Source of the DNA: Mycobacterium sp. ST-F2
GTDB taxonomy: Bacteria; Actinomycetota; Actinomycetes; Mycobacteriales; Mycobacteriaceae
Length of the DNA: 64,000 nucleotides
Direction: 5' to 3'
NCBI RefSeq assembly: GCF_001905655.1
Contig: NZ_JMHT01000007.1
Coordinates: forward strand, 1-64,000
This document shows, piece after piece, positions 1 through 11,097 of this stretch. The translations under genes and the position numbers were made by a program. The notes below the pieces were generated by a model. It made no database searches. It saw nothing but the letters and a program-made list of their open reading frames with translations, and was not told where the DNA came from. Position 1 is the stretch's first letter. Each line of letters starts with the position of its first letter.

Positions 1-205
1 CCACGCACCCGATCTCACGGAGAACATCGAGCACGACCTCGCCATCGGCGGGTTCATCGACGTCGACCCGCAGGACACGATCGAGCCGATCCGCCGGCTC
101 AAGAAGTTGGCTGCCGACAGGGGGTTTCAGCTGATTCCCGGCCATGATCCCCACGTGTGGCCCGAGCTCACCGAGCATTTCCACCACCGATTCGGTGCGC
201 TGTGA
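1..205 (+). CDS. Metallo-beta-lactamase-fold hydrolase (AHL-lactonase-like), 3' end only
   Basis: Only the last 67 codons are present; the frame is open from base 2 to a TGA at 203-205. The peptide contains GHDPHVWPELTEHF near its end. A Gly-His-Asp triplet near the C-terminus followed by a short helix is typical of N-acyl-homoserine-lactonase-type metallo-beta-lactamases, where this His is the last zinc ligand. The HxHxDH motif would lie outside the window, so the family call rests on the tail alone. Its stop overlaps the allantoinase start by one base (TGATG), so it is almost certainly the upstream member of the allantoin operon. In that context its substrate could be a ring-opened or lactone-like ureide intermediate rather than a quorum signal; that is inference. 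Confidence 0.6.
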   Translation, partial: HAPDLTENIEHDLAIGGFIDVDPQDTIEPIRRLKKLAADRGFQLIPGHDPHVWPELTEHFHHRFGAL

Positions 206-1497
206 TGGAGTGCGTGCTGCGCGCCGACCGGGTGCTCGTCGACGGTCACCAGATTCCGGCCACGGTGGGGATCGACCGCGGGCGCATCGCCTTCGTCGGC
301 GAGGTCGACGCCGATTGCCCGGCCGCAGAAGACATCCGGTTGCCCGAGTCGGTGGTGCTGCTGCCCGGTTTCGTCGACACGCACGTGCACATCAATGAGC
401 CGGGGGCCGACTGGGAGGGGTTCGAGACCGCCACCGCAGCGGCCGCCGCGGCCGGGATCACCACCGTGGTGGACATGCCACTGGACTGCGACCCGGTGAC
501 CACCAGTGTCGCGGCACTGGACACCAAAAAAGCCACGGCAGAAGGTAATTGCCACGTCGACGTCGGGTACTGGGGTGGCGTGGTGCCGGGCAACCTGGAC
601 GGTCTGGCCGACCTGGCACAGGCCGGGGTGCGCGGTTTCAAATGCTTCCTGGCCGACTCGGGCAACCCGCATTTTCCGCACCTGAGCCCGGCACAATTCC
701 GGGATACCATGCGGCGCATCGCCGAACTGGGGTCGGTGCTGCTGGTCCACGCCGAGAGCAACCGGGTGCTCGATGCCGGCCCACCGCCATCGGGCCGCGG
801 ATACCGGTCGTTCCTGGAATCACGCCCCGATGCCGCCGAAGACGACGCCGTGGCACTGGTGATCGACGCCGCGGCGGCGACCGGGGCCCGCGCGCACATC
901 GTGCACGTCTCCAGCGCCACGGTGCTGGCGCGCCTGGTCGAGGCCAAGCGGGACGGGATTCCCGTGACGGCCGAAACCTGCCCGCATTACCTGACCTTCG
1001 CCGCCGAGGCGGTCCCGGACGGCAAGACCGAATTCGCCTGCTGCCCACCCATCCGGGATGGTGCCAACCGCGAATTGCTGTGGTCCGCGCTGCACGACGG
1101 CACCCTGGATTTGGTGGTGTCCGACCACTCACCGTGCGCGCCGCGGCTCAAGGGCGCGGGGGATTTCGGGCGGGCATTCGGCGGGATCAGTTCACTGCAG
1201 CTCAGCCCGCGCGCGGTGTGGACGCAGGCTGCCGCGCGTGGTTTCGGGTTGGCCGACCTGAGCCGGTGGATGTCGGAACGCCCCGCCGCGCTGGCCGGTT
1301 ACGCCGACCGGGGCCGGATCGCGGTAGGCCTGCGGGCCGATCTGTGCGCCTTCGACCCTGGTGCGCTGGACACCGTGCGGGCGGCGACGCTGCGACACCG
1401 TCACCCGGTGAGCCCGTATGACGGTGTCGCGCTGCGGGGTTCGGTGCTGCAGACCTGGGTTGCCGGCACGCCGGCGTTGGTGGGGGAGCCGGTATGA
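205..1497 (+). CDS. allB: Allantoinase
   Basis: Cytoplasmic dinuclear metal amidohydrolase that opens the hydantoin ring of allantoin to give allantoate, the first committed step of ureide catabolism. The 430-residue product has the cyclic-amidohydrolase layout: DTHVHINEPG with metal-binding His60 and His62, GFKCF with the expected carboxylated Lys146, His182 in LLVHAES, HIVHVSS around 231-237 and SDHSPC with Asp307. EPG after HxH is typical of allantoinases and dihydroorotases; the allantoicase two genes downstream settles the choice. The ATG at 205 is preferred over an in-frame upstream start at 157 because it overlaps the preceding stop. Its own stop overlaps the next start by four bases (ATGA). 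Confidence 0.95.
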   Translation: MECVLRADRVLVDGHQIPATVGIDRGRIAFVGEVDADCPAAEDIRLPESVVLLPGFVDTHVHINEPGADWEGFETATAAAAAAGITTVVDMPLDCDPVTTSVAALDTKKATAEGNCHVDVGYWGGVVPGNLDGLADLAQAGVRGFKCFLADSGNPHFPHLSPAQFRDTMRRIAELGSVLLVHAESNRVLDAGPPPSGRGYRSFLESRPDAAEDDAVALVIDAAAATGARAHIVHVSSATVLARLVEAKRDGIPVTAETCPHYLTFAAEAVPDGKTEFACCPPIRDGANRELLWSALHDGTLDLVVSDHSPCAPRLKGAGDFGRAFGGISSLQLSPRAVWTQAAARGFGLADLSRWMSERPAALAGYADRGRIAVGLRADLCAFDPGALDTVRAATLRHRHPVSPYDGVALRGSVLQTWVAGTPALVGEPV

Positions 1498-2240
1498 GAA
1501 TCCTGGTGCTCAATCCGAACACCTCGGCGGCCATGACCGCCGAGATCGCGGCCGCCGCGCGATCCGCGGCGCATTCTGACACCGAGATCGTCTGCATGTC
1601 ACCGCATTTCGGGTCGGCCGCGATCGACTCGGCCGCCGAGAGCTACATTTCCGCGGTCGGGGTGATGGACCTGGTGGCTCGGCTGACCCGGTCCGGTGAC
1701 TTCGACTTCGATGCCGTCATTCTCGCCGGATTCGGCGAGCACGGCCGCGACGCGCTCGCCGAGATGCTGACGGTGCCGGTGTTCGACATCGCCGAATGCG
1801 CCGCGCACGTCGCGCACCTGATCGGCCGGCGATTCTCGGTGATCACCACGCTGGCACGGTCGATCCCGCCGATCGAGGACCGGCTGCTGCTGGCCGGCCT
1901 GAACGCGCACTGCGCCTCGGTGCGCGCCTGCGGCCTGAGCACGGCAGAGGTGGACGCCGATCCGGCCGGAGCCGTACAGGCGATCGTCGACGAGGCGGCA
2001 CGCGCCATCAACGAGGACGGTGCCGACGTGATCTGCCTGGGATGCGCCGGCATGGCGGGAGTGACGGCGGCGATCTCTGCCAAGCTCGGGGTTCCTGCCG
2101 TGGACGGGGTGGCCGCTGCCGTGGCTCTTGCGCAGGCTGTCGTCGGTCTGGGTCTGTCCACCAGCAAGACCGGGGTGTTCGCGCCGGGACCCGACAACCC
2201 ACGCAGCCACTGGCCGCTGTCAGAGGTACTGGGCCTATGA
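1494..2240 (+). CDS. Asp/Glu/hydantoin-racemase-fold protein (allantoin racemase-like, first Cys replaced by Gly)
   Basis: A 248-residue member of the aspartate/glutamate/hydantoin racemase superfamily, starting with the usual MRILVLNPNTS. In this operon the expected role is allantoin racemase (HpxA type), interconverting (R)- and (S)-allantoin for a stereospecific allantoinase. The second catalytic cysteine is present in LGCAGM (Cys184). The first, expected in a DAVxxACF context, is Gly79 (DAVILAGFGEHGRD). Known allantoin racemases use Cys79 and Cys184 for two-base chemistry, so this protein may not racemise normally. Arylmalonate decarboxylase in the same fold has the same Gly/Cys arrangement. 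Overlaps allB and the allantoicase gene by ATGA at each end. Confidence 0.8.
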   Translation: MRILVLNPNTSAAMTAEIAAAARSAAHSDTEIVCMSPHFGSAAIDSAAESYISAVGVMDLVARLTRSGDFDFDAVILAGFGEHGRDALAEMLTVPVFDIAECAAHVAHLIGRRFSVITTLARSIPPIEDRLLLAGLNAHCASVRACGLSTAEVDADPAGAVQAIVDEAARAINEDGADVICLGCAGMAGVTAAISAKLGVPAVDGVAAAVALAQAVVGLGLSTSKTGVFAPGPDNPRSHWPLSEVLGL

Positions 2241-3250
2241 CCGACGTCGATCTCGCCTCGCGCCTCGTCGGCGGCAGCGTGGTGGCCGCCAGCGACGAAT
2301 CGTTCGGATTCAAGGAACGGCTCGTCGACCCGGCCGAACCCGCCTTCGTGCCCGGAACGTTCGACCTGCGCGGAGAAGTGGTGGACGGCTGGGAGACCCG
2401 CCGCCACGCCGGCCGCGCCGGCGACTGGGCGATCATCCGGCTGGGGACACCCGGCCGGCTGCACGCGATCGACGTGGACACCCGGTTCTTCTCGGGCAAT
2501 CACCCGAGCGCCTGCGCGGTGGATGCCTGCAGCCTGGAGCGCGCCGACGATCCGACGGACCCTGCCGTCGCGTGGACGGAAATTGTGGAATCGACTGTGC
2601 TCAAGGCGGATTCGCACAATCTGCTGGCCGTCGAGAACCACCTTCGGTGGACACATCTGCGGCTGCGGCTGCAGTCCGACGGCGGCGTGGCCCGACTTCG
2701 GGCATACGGCGAGGTGCTGCCGAACCCGGCATTGTGGAGCGATGTCACCGTGGAGGTATCCGGCCTGGAGAACGGTGGCCGGGTCGAATGGTGCAGTGAC
2801 AGCTTCTATTCCAGCGCCACCTCGCTGATCGCGCCCAATCGGCCCCACAACATGGGCGACGGCTGGGAGGCGCGCAGGCGGCGAGATGTCGGACCGGACA
2901 CCCACGACGCGGTGATCATCTCGTTCGCCGTGCCCGCCGACCTGCGCCGCATCGAGATCGACACCTCGTACTTCGTATTCAATGCCAGCCCGGAAGTGTC
3001 GGTGCTGGGTACCCGTTGCTGCCCCGATCGCGAACATGGCTGGGGGATGGTCGCTTTCGATGTTCCGGTGCTGCCCCGGACGCGACTGCTCGCCGATGCG
3101 CGCCAGGTGTTCGCGATCGACGTGCCCGCCGTGGCGGCACTGCGGGTGCAGGCCTACCCGGACGGCGGGATCGCCCGGGTGCGGGCCATCGGGGTGCCGA
3201 CAGTCGACGGGCTGCGCACGCTGCAACGCCGCTGGGAGGAATCGTCATGA
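2237..3250 (+). CDS. alc: Allantoicase
   Basis: Hydrolyses allantoate to ureidoglycolate and urea, following allantoinase in the purine-degradation route. The 337-residue protein is made of two homologous jelly-roll halves, about residues 15-170 and 185-335. Each has the pattern GDGWETRR or GDGWEARRRR, then DxxxI(I/V) and an IxVDT(R/S)(F/Y)F strand (VDTRFFSGN; EIDTSYFVFN). Length and domain duplication are normal for the family. The ATG at 2237 overlaps the racemase-fold gene by four bases and the stop overlaps the next ATG by four, so these genes are translationally coupled. No urease or ureidoglycolate lyase gene is visible in the window, so the end of the pathway is encoded elsewhere. Confidence 0.95.
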   Translation: MTDVDLASRLVGGSVVAASDESFGFKERLVDPAEPAFVPGTFDLRGEVVDGWETRRHAGRAGDWAIIRLGTPGRLHAIDVDTRFFSGNHPSACAVDACSLERADDPTDPAVAWTEIVESTVLKADSHNLLAVENHLRWTHLRLRLQSDGGVARLRAYGEVLPNPALWSDVTVEVSGLENGGRVEWCSDSFYSSATSLIAPNRPHNMGDGWEARRRRDVGPDTHDAVIISFAVPADLRRIEIDTSYFVFNASPEVSVLGTRCCPDREHGWGMVAFDVPVLPRTRLLADARQVFAIDVPAVAALRVQAYPDGGIARVRAIGVPTVDGLRTLQRRWEESS

Positions 3251-3789
3251 CGCCGCTGCTGGCGGAGTGCGCCGGGCTGTGGCGCCGGACGCTGCTGATC
3301 GAAGCCGACGGCACACGCGACGCCGAACCGGGTGTGCTGTGGCTCCAGAGCCTGACGGCCTACGTGGATTCCCGTGGCTTCGCGGGCACCCTGCACCAGG
3401 AGGCCGACGTGTTCGAGTGGCATCGAGAGTTCGACGTCACGACGCCGGGCCCGCACCCGGATGCCGGCGTAATGCGCTGGGAGGGAGACATTCTCGTCGA
3501 GACCGGGGTCCACGAACCCTACGTCGAGCACTGGGTCCGCGACTCCGGCGAGGCGGGTTCGACCGGCGCCCTGCGCCTGTCCGGACCGGCCGGGGCGTCG
3601 GCACTTCTGGTCCGGGTCGGAGCCATGTTCGGCTGGGCCGACCGGACTCGGGTGGTGCTCGGCGCCGTAGGGGGCGCCGAGCACCGAGCCCTCGGTATCG
3701 ACTTCGCCGGCATGGTCTCTGCCGGCGACGTAATCCAGGCCAACGGCGTGCGCTGGACGGTGGACGAATCGGAAGGGAATGTGAATTGA
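3247..3789 (+). CDS. HRI1-like/lipocalin-like small protein of the allantoin operon
   Basis: A 180-residue soluble protein with no signal peptide or membrane segment and many alternating strands, suggesting a small beta-barrel. I do not know a bacterial function. The layout WRRTLLIEADG...VLWLQ...YVDSR, then RWEGDILVETG and a final GDVIQANGVRWTVDE, resembles the HRI1 (yeast YLR301W) fold as I remember it, particularly the terminal strand. It overlaps allantoicase by ATGA and the 2OG oxygenase by TGATG, so it is co-translated with ureide enzymes. A binding or accessory role for a pathway intermediate is plausible but unproven. Confidence 0.6.
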   Translation: MTPLLAECAGLWRRTLLIEADGTRDAEPGVLWLQSLTAYVDSRGFAGTLHQEADVFEWHREFDVTTPGPHPDAGVMRWEGDILVETGVHEPYVEHWVRDSGEAGSTGALRLSGPAGASALLVRVGAMFGWADRTRVVLGAVGGAEHRALGIDFAGMVSAGDVIQANGVRWTVDESEGNVN

Positions 3790-4826
3790 TGAGTGGCGTA
3801 ACGTCATTCACGTCGGTGCCGATCATCGACATCAGCGGATTGTCGTCACCCGAGCGTGCCGAGCAGCACCGCGTGGCCACCGAACTCGGCCGGGCGGCGG
3901 CCGAGGTCGGTTTCTTCTACATCAGCAACACCGGCATCGACGAGTCGTTGTTCAGCGTGATGCTGGCGGCGGTGAAGGAATACTTCGCGCTGCCGGTGGA
4001 AGAGAAGATGCGCAACTACATCGGCCTGTCGCGCTGTCACCGGGGATATGTGCCGGTCGGCGAGGAGGGCCTGGAGGGCACCGTCCCGGATCTGAAGGAA
4101 GCGTTCGACACCGCGCTGGACCTGCCTGCTGACGATCCGGACTATCTGGCGGGCAACCCCATGCTCGGGCCCAACGCCTGGCCGGACCTACCGGGTTTCG
4201 CCGAAGCGGTGACGGACTATTACCAAGCTCTGCTCGCGGTCGGACAGCGGCTGCTGTGGGCGTTCGCCGTCGCGCTCGGCGAGGACCCCGAGGTCTTCTC
4301 GCGGCACGCCACCAAGACTCCCAGCCAGCTGCGACTCATCCACTACCCGTACAACCCCGACGCCCACGACAGTGTCGGGATCGGCGCGCACACCGACTAC
4401 GAGTGCTTCACACTGCTCAAGCCGACGGCCCCCGGGCTCGAGGTGCTCAACGGTGCCGGCGAGTGGATCGACGTGCCGCCGGTCGACGGGGCGTTCGTCG
4501 TCAATGTCGGGGACCTGCTGGAGCTGTGGACCAACGGCGCGTTCGTGGCCACCAGCCACCGCGTCCGCAAGGTCGCCGAGGAGCGGTACTCGTTCCCGCT
4601 GTTCTTCAACGTCGACTACCACACCGAGGTGAAACCTCTGCCGCAGTTCGCTTCGCCGGATGCCAAGCCGCGCCCGGCGCTGCGTGCCGGTGAGCACCTG
4701 TTCGCCCAGACCGCGCAGACGTTCGCCTACCTGCGGCAGCGCATCGAGTCGGGCGAACTGGTACTGCCCGACGGCTCACTGGAACTGGGACAGTTCGGCC
4801 AGCAGGCATTGCAGGGTGCGGGCTGA
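3789..4826 (+). CDS. 2-oxoglutarate/Fe(II)-dependent oxygenase, isopenicillin-N-synthase family
   Basis: A 345-residue non-haem iron oxygenase. The N-terminal DIOX_N-like region starts VPIIDISG. The jelly-roll core carries the facial triad His201-x-Asp203 (GAHTDYECF) and His257 (ATSHRVRKV), and RYS (267-269) is the usual 2-oxoglutarate carboxylate clamp. The reaction should be a hydroxylation or oxidative ring opening coupled to 2-oxoglutarate decarboxylation in the cytoplasm. As the last gene of the ureide operon, overlapping its neighbour by one base, it may act on a purine or ureide intermediate. Fungal xanthine dioxygenase is a precedent for 2OG chemistry in purine catabolism, but belongs to a different (TauD) subfamily. 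Confidence 0.85.
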   Translation: MSGVTSFTSVPIIDISGLSSPERAEQHRVATELGRAAAEVGFFYISNTGIDESLFSVMLAAVKEYFALPVEEKMRNYIGLSRCHRGYVPVGEEGLEGTVPDLKEAFDTALDLPADDPDYLAGNPMLGPNAWPDLPGFAEAVTDYYQALLAVGQRLLWAFAVALGEDPEVFSRHATKTPSQLRLIHYPYNPDAHDSVGIGAHTDYECFTLLKPTAPGLEVLNGAGEWIDVPPVDGAFVVNVGDLLELWTNGAFVATSHRVRKVAEERYSFPLFFNVDYHTEVKPLPQFASPDAKPRPALRAGEHLFAQTAQTFAYLRQRIESGELVLPDGSLELGQFGQQALQGAG

Positions 4827-5930
4827 CTAGTTGATGGGCGCGTTGAGCCAGTGCAGGTCGTCCAGCATGCCGCGGGCGGCGATGACGCCCTGGCCGGTCT
4901 GCCACACCTCGTTGTTGACCAGGAACACCCGGTTGTCGCGCGTGGCGGCAAGCTTCTTCCAGGCCGGGCCGTCCAGCAGCTTCGTGGCGTGGTCCTTGGC
5001 GGCCGGGGAGTCGAACGACAGGTAGACGATGTCGCCGTCGGCCGCCGAGAAGTCGGTGCCGGGACCGAGCTTCGAGATGTCGATCTCGTGGTAGGGCTTG
5101 TCGGTGAACCGTTGCGGCGCAGGGCGGTCCGCCCCGATCTTGGCGAGCACGCTGCCGGGGAAGTTGTTGGCGCCCCAGATTCGCAGGGTGCTCTCGGTCA
5201 GCTGCACGACCGACACCTGGAAATGCGGAGCGTCGTTCTGCGCGCCGACCTTGGTGGCCTCGGCGTTGAACCCGTCGACCAGCGCGCCGGCGGCCGCGCC
5301 GCGACCGGTGGCTGCGCCGACCATGCGCAGGTCGTCCTGCCAGGCCGCGCCGGCCGGCCCGGTGACAACCGTCGGTGCGATCGCCGACAGTCCGCCGTAG
5401 ATATCCGACGTCGCCGCCGCCTGCGAACCGATGATCAGATCGGGGTTGGCGGCCTTGATGGCCGCCATGTCCGGTGCGCTGCGGGTGCCCGCCGACGGCG
5501 CGTTGTGGATCACGGTGCCCAGATATGAGGTCTGGCCCGACGAATCCGCCGGGGTCGCGGCGGCGACGATGCGGGACTGCAGCCCCAGTGCGCACAGTGC
5601 GTCGAGGGCCGCGCCCGACAGTACGACGATGCGCTGCGGGTCGGCCTTGACGTCGGTGGCGCCGGCCGCGTGCTGCACCTGGCGCGTCGGCGGGCCGTCT
5701 TCCAGTGCGGCCGGGGCCGGCGCGCAGGAATCATCGGGCCGGCGCTGGTTGCCCAACACGCCGGCCGTGGCGATACGGGTGGTGCTGGTGATGGGAGCTG
5801 AGTTCGCTGCCGGCGGGTCGCTGGTGTGGCCCGAGCAGCCCGTCAGGACGGTGGCGGCCGTCGCGCACACGGCGGCGAGAACCGCTGCGCTCGCGCTGGA
5901 CAGCCGGGTACGGGGAGTCGGAAACTGCAC
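4827..5930 (-). CDS. fecB: FecB-type substrate-binding lipoprotein
   Basis: A 367-residue periplasmic binding protein (TroA/FecB-like fold) anchored as a lipoprotein. An N-terminal hydrophobic stretch ends in the lipobox TVLTGC with Cys32. The binding domain follows: PQRIVVLSGAALDALCALG, then NPDLIIGSQ, typical of iron-siderophore or haem-binding ABC components. The position next to ctaD and serB2 corresponds to M. tuberculosis Rv3044 (FecB), linked in the literature to siderophore or haem acquisition and cell-envelope integrity. No permease or ATPase gene is adjacent. The ATG at 5930 fits the signal peptide. The 3' end meets the oxygenase gene tail to tail with no gap. Confidence 0.9.
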   Translation of the reverse strand: MQFPTPRTRLSSASAAVLAAVCATAATVLTGCSGHTSDPPAANSAPITSTTRIATAGVLGNQRRPDDSCAPAPAALEDGPPTRQVQHAAGATDVKADPQRIVVLSGAALDALCALGLQSRIVAAATPADSSGQTSYLGTVIHNAPSAGTRSAPDMAAIKAANPDLIIGSQAAATSDIYGGLSAIAPTVVTGPAGAAWQDDLRMVGAATGRGAAAGALVDGFNAEATKVGAQNDAPHFQVSVVQLTESTLRIWGANNFPGSVLAKIGADRPAPQRFTDKPYHEIDISKLGPGTDFSAADGDIVYLSFDSPAAKDHATKLLDGPAWKKLAATRDNRVFLVNNEVWQTGQGVIAARGMLDDLHWLNAPIN

Positions 5931-5981
5931 GTGGCCGACGGTAACACCCGCGCGGTCCGGCCCAGATGGGGCGCGGTCACG

Positions 5982-6004
5982 GTCCCCGGCGCAACGCCGG
6001 GGAC
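5982..6004. other. Perfect 10-bp hairpin in the fecB/ctaD divergent promoter region
   Basis: GTCCCCGGCG and CGCCGGGGAC flank a CAA loop. It lies in the 211-bp gap between the two divergent genes and has no following T-run, so a classical terminator is unlikely. The rest of the gap holds a possible TAAGAT -10 box at 6070-6075 for ctaD. Confidence 0.5.
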
Positions 6005-6072
6005 AGCGCCGGGTCCAGCCAATTACGACAGTTTGTAGGACCCTCGCCGCAATGCCGTGCGATGGGGGATAA

Positions 6073-9139
<3,067 letters not shown>

Positions 9140-9233
9140 GGATTCCCTGGCGAGGGCACACCGGGGCCGCTGTCGCGTTACAGTGGTGACTATTGATATT
9201 GATTTGCTGTGTAGGCGTGTGGGAGATGGTGAC

Positions 9234-9545
9234 ATGAAGCGTGCGGTTCTGGTTGGTGTGAGTGCTGTCGCGTTGGTCGCCGGCCCCTTGTCGGTTGTCT
9301 CGGTGACGGCGGCCGCACCGGCCTACGCATGCCCGTGGGGCACGGTGCCCAGCCACTTCGAAGGTGTGTGCGTCAAGGGGACGGCGAATGGCAGCGGGCC
9401 GCAGGCCGTGCCGCCGCAGACGTCCAACAGCGGTACGGGCGCACAGATCACCCAGTCGGTGGGCGGCTTGCAGACGGTCAACGGCATTCCCTGCACGCCC
9501 GAGCACATCGGCACCTGCATCGGCCTGATCCAGAGCCAGCAGTAA
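9234..9545 (+). CDS. Small secreted four-cysteine protein (Ibp1-like)
   Basis: A 103-residue protein with a clear Sec signal peptide: MKRA, then a hydrophobic core to VTAAAPAYA, with cleavage likely near residue 32. The mature part is short, with CPWGTVPSHFEGVCVKG near its start and GIPCTPEHIGTCIGLIQS near its end; the four Cys could form two disulfides. The ending (G-P-C-T...G-x-C-I-G-L) matches a family of small mycobacterial secreted proteins often labelled intersectin-EH-binding protein Ibp1; the function is unknown. The ATG at 9234 is chosen because the signal peptide begins there and an upstream in-frame start would add unrelated residues. It has its own 94-bp upstream gap after serB2. 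Confidence 0.7.
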   Translation: MKRAVLVGVSAVALVAGPLSVVSVTAAAPAYACPWGTVPSHFEGVCVKGTANGSGPQAVPPQTSNSGTGAQITQSVGGLQTVNGIPCTPEHIGTCIGLIQSQQ

Positions 9546-9553
9546 GTCTCGCC

Positions 9554-11005
9554 TCAGACGACGAGGGCGTGCGCGTCGGGCGTCCCGGCGCCGGTGACGT
9601 TGCGCCACGCCTGAGCCAGCACGGTAACCGATTCGTGTAGACGTTCCTCGGGTTGGGTGAAGGGCACCCGGATGAAGCGTTCCAGGGTGCCGTCGACTCC
9701 GAATCGTGGGCCCGCGGGGATGACGAGCCCCATCCGGGACGCCGCAGCGGACAGCGCTGAACTCATGGGGGCCGGCAGCCGCATCCACATCGACATGCCG
9801 CCGTGGCACGGGCTGGCCGTCCAGTCCGGAAGTTGTTCCTGCAGAAGCGAACTCACCAGCTGGCGCCGCGCACGCAGCATGTCGCGACGGGCCGGCAGAA
9901 CCGCGTCGGCCTGGCGGAGCAGGTCGTCCGAGGCCAGTTGCTCGACGATGGCGGTGCCCAGGTCGATGGTCGGCCGCACCGCGGCGATGGCGGCCAGCGT
10001 GGACCGCTCGGCCCGGATCCAGCCGACCCGCAGGCCGCCCCAGAACGACTTGGACATCGAGCCGACGGTGATCACCAGGTCCCGGCGACTGTCCAGGTAG
10101 GAAGCCAGCGGCGGCGGCAGCGGCTCGTCCAGCCAGATGTCGCAGATGGTCTCGTCGATGATGGTGCGGGTCCGGGTCTCGGAGATGATGCGCGCGAGCC
10201 GCTCCCGTCCCGCGGCCGGCAGGCTCTGCCCGGTCGGGTTGTGATTGTCGACGATCAGGTAGGCCAGGGTGGGGGCCAGTTGCCGCATGGCGGCCTGCAC
10301 GGCATCCAGTTCCCAGCCGTCGTCGGCCATGCTGACGGGTACCGGCCGGGCGCCGGATGCCGCGATGAGCGAGATGGCGCCGTGATAGGTCGGCTGCTCG
10401 ATCAGCACTCGGTCGCCCGGGCGGGCGTAGGTGTCCAGCACGAGATTGATCGCGTGGAGCGCCCCGGTGGTCACCATGATCTCATCGGGATCGGTGGGAA
10501 GCCCTCTGGCGCAATATCTTTCGGCGATGGCCTGGCGGAGCTCGGCGACGCCGGTGAGTTCGATGCCGAGGTCGTGTAGGTGCGGCGCCAGGCGCTGGGT
10601 CGCGCGGGTGAAGGCCTCGAGGGTGGCGGCCGCCGGCGCGGAGGGTGCGGCGTCGGCCAGGCTCAGCGTGCCGGTCCTGACGATGGGCGCCGGACTGGTC
10701 GTCAGCACGGTGGGCGGCAGGGCTGTGGTGCTGCGGGCGCCGCGGCGGGCGTTGAGGTAGCCGTCCTCGCGCAGTTGGGCGTAGGCCGCGGTGACGGTGG
10801 TGCGCGAGACCCGCAGGGCGTCGGCCAGCGCGCGTTCGCTGGGATACCGGGCGCCGACGGGGAGCCGGCCGTCGACGATGAGCAGCCGGATGGCGTCGGC
10901 CAGGCCCAGATAGGCGGGGCCACTGAGGCTGGAGGTGCGCCAGTTGCCCAATTCGCGTGCCAGAAGGACTTCGTCAAGTGATCTGGCTGACATCTCGATC
11001 GACAT
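9554..11005 (-). CDS. MocR-type GntR/aminotransferase regulator (YczR-like)
   Basis: A 483-residue transcription factor fusing an N-terminal GntR winged helix (about 20-95: SERALADALRVSRTTVTAAYAQLREDGYL as core) to a fold-type I PLP aminotransferase-like domain. The PLP lysine is expected in SMSKSFWGGLRVG, with the binding motif DNHNPTGQSL upstream. MocR proteins normally sense PLP or an amino compound and act on the divergent gene. Here that gene encodes a YczE-like membrane protein, the known YczR/YczE pairing. Five ACTGGC repeats between the two genes are the probable binding sites. The start at 11005 gives MSIEMSARSLDE; an alternative Met four codons in is possible. Confidence 0.88.
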   Translation of the reverse strand: MSIEMSARSLDEVLLARELGNWRTSSLSGPAYLGLADAIRLLIVDGRLPVGARYPSERALADALRVSRTTVTAAYAQLREDGYLNARRGARSTTALPPTVLTTSPAPIVRTGTLSLADAAPSAPAAATLEAFTRATQRLAPHLHDLGIELTGVAELRQAIAERYCARGLPTDPDEIMVTTGALHAINLVLDTYARPGDRVLIEQPTYHGAISLIAASGARPVPVSMADDGWELDAVQAAMRQLAPTLAYLIVDNHNPTGQSLPAAGRERLARIISETRTRTIIDETICDIWLDEPLPPPLASYLDSRRDLVITVGSMSKSFWGGLRVGWIRAERSTLAAIAAVRPTIDLGTAIVEQLASDDLLRQADAVLPARRDMLRARRQLVSSLLQEQLPDWTASPCHGGMSMWMRLPAPMSSALSAAASRMGLVIPAGPRFGVDGTLERFIRVPFTQPEERLHESVTVLAQAWRNVTGAGTPDAHALVV

Positions 11006-11022
11006 TGAAGCCAGTATCGGCC

Positions 11023-11097
11023 AACTGGCTATTGAATGGCAAGCCAGTTGGCGGGAAAACTGGCGTCATGCGAACGAACTGGCTATCAAAACTGGCT
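11023..11097. promoter_or_regulatory. Cluster of five ACTGGC repeats, probable MocR operator
   Basis: Forward copies AACTGGCTAT (11023-11032), AACTGGC (11058-11064), AACTGGCTAT (11077-11086) and AACTGGCT (11090-11097), plus one inverted copy AAGCCAGTT (11041-11049). All lie between the MocR gene start and the yczE gene start. Direct repeats with one inverted copy are the usual architecture for MocR regulators. The last two copies fall inside the first codons of a possible small ORF at 11068. Confidence 0.7.
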
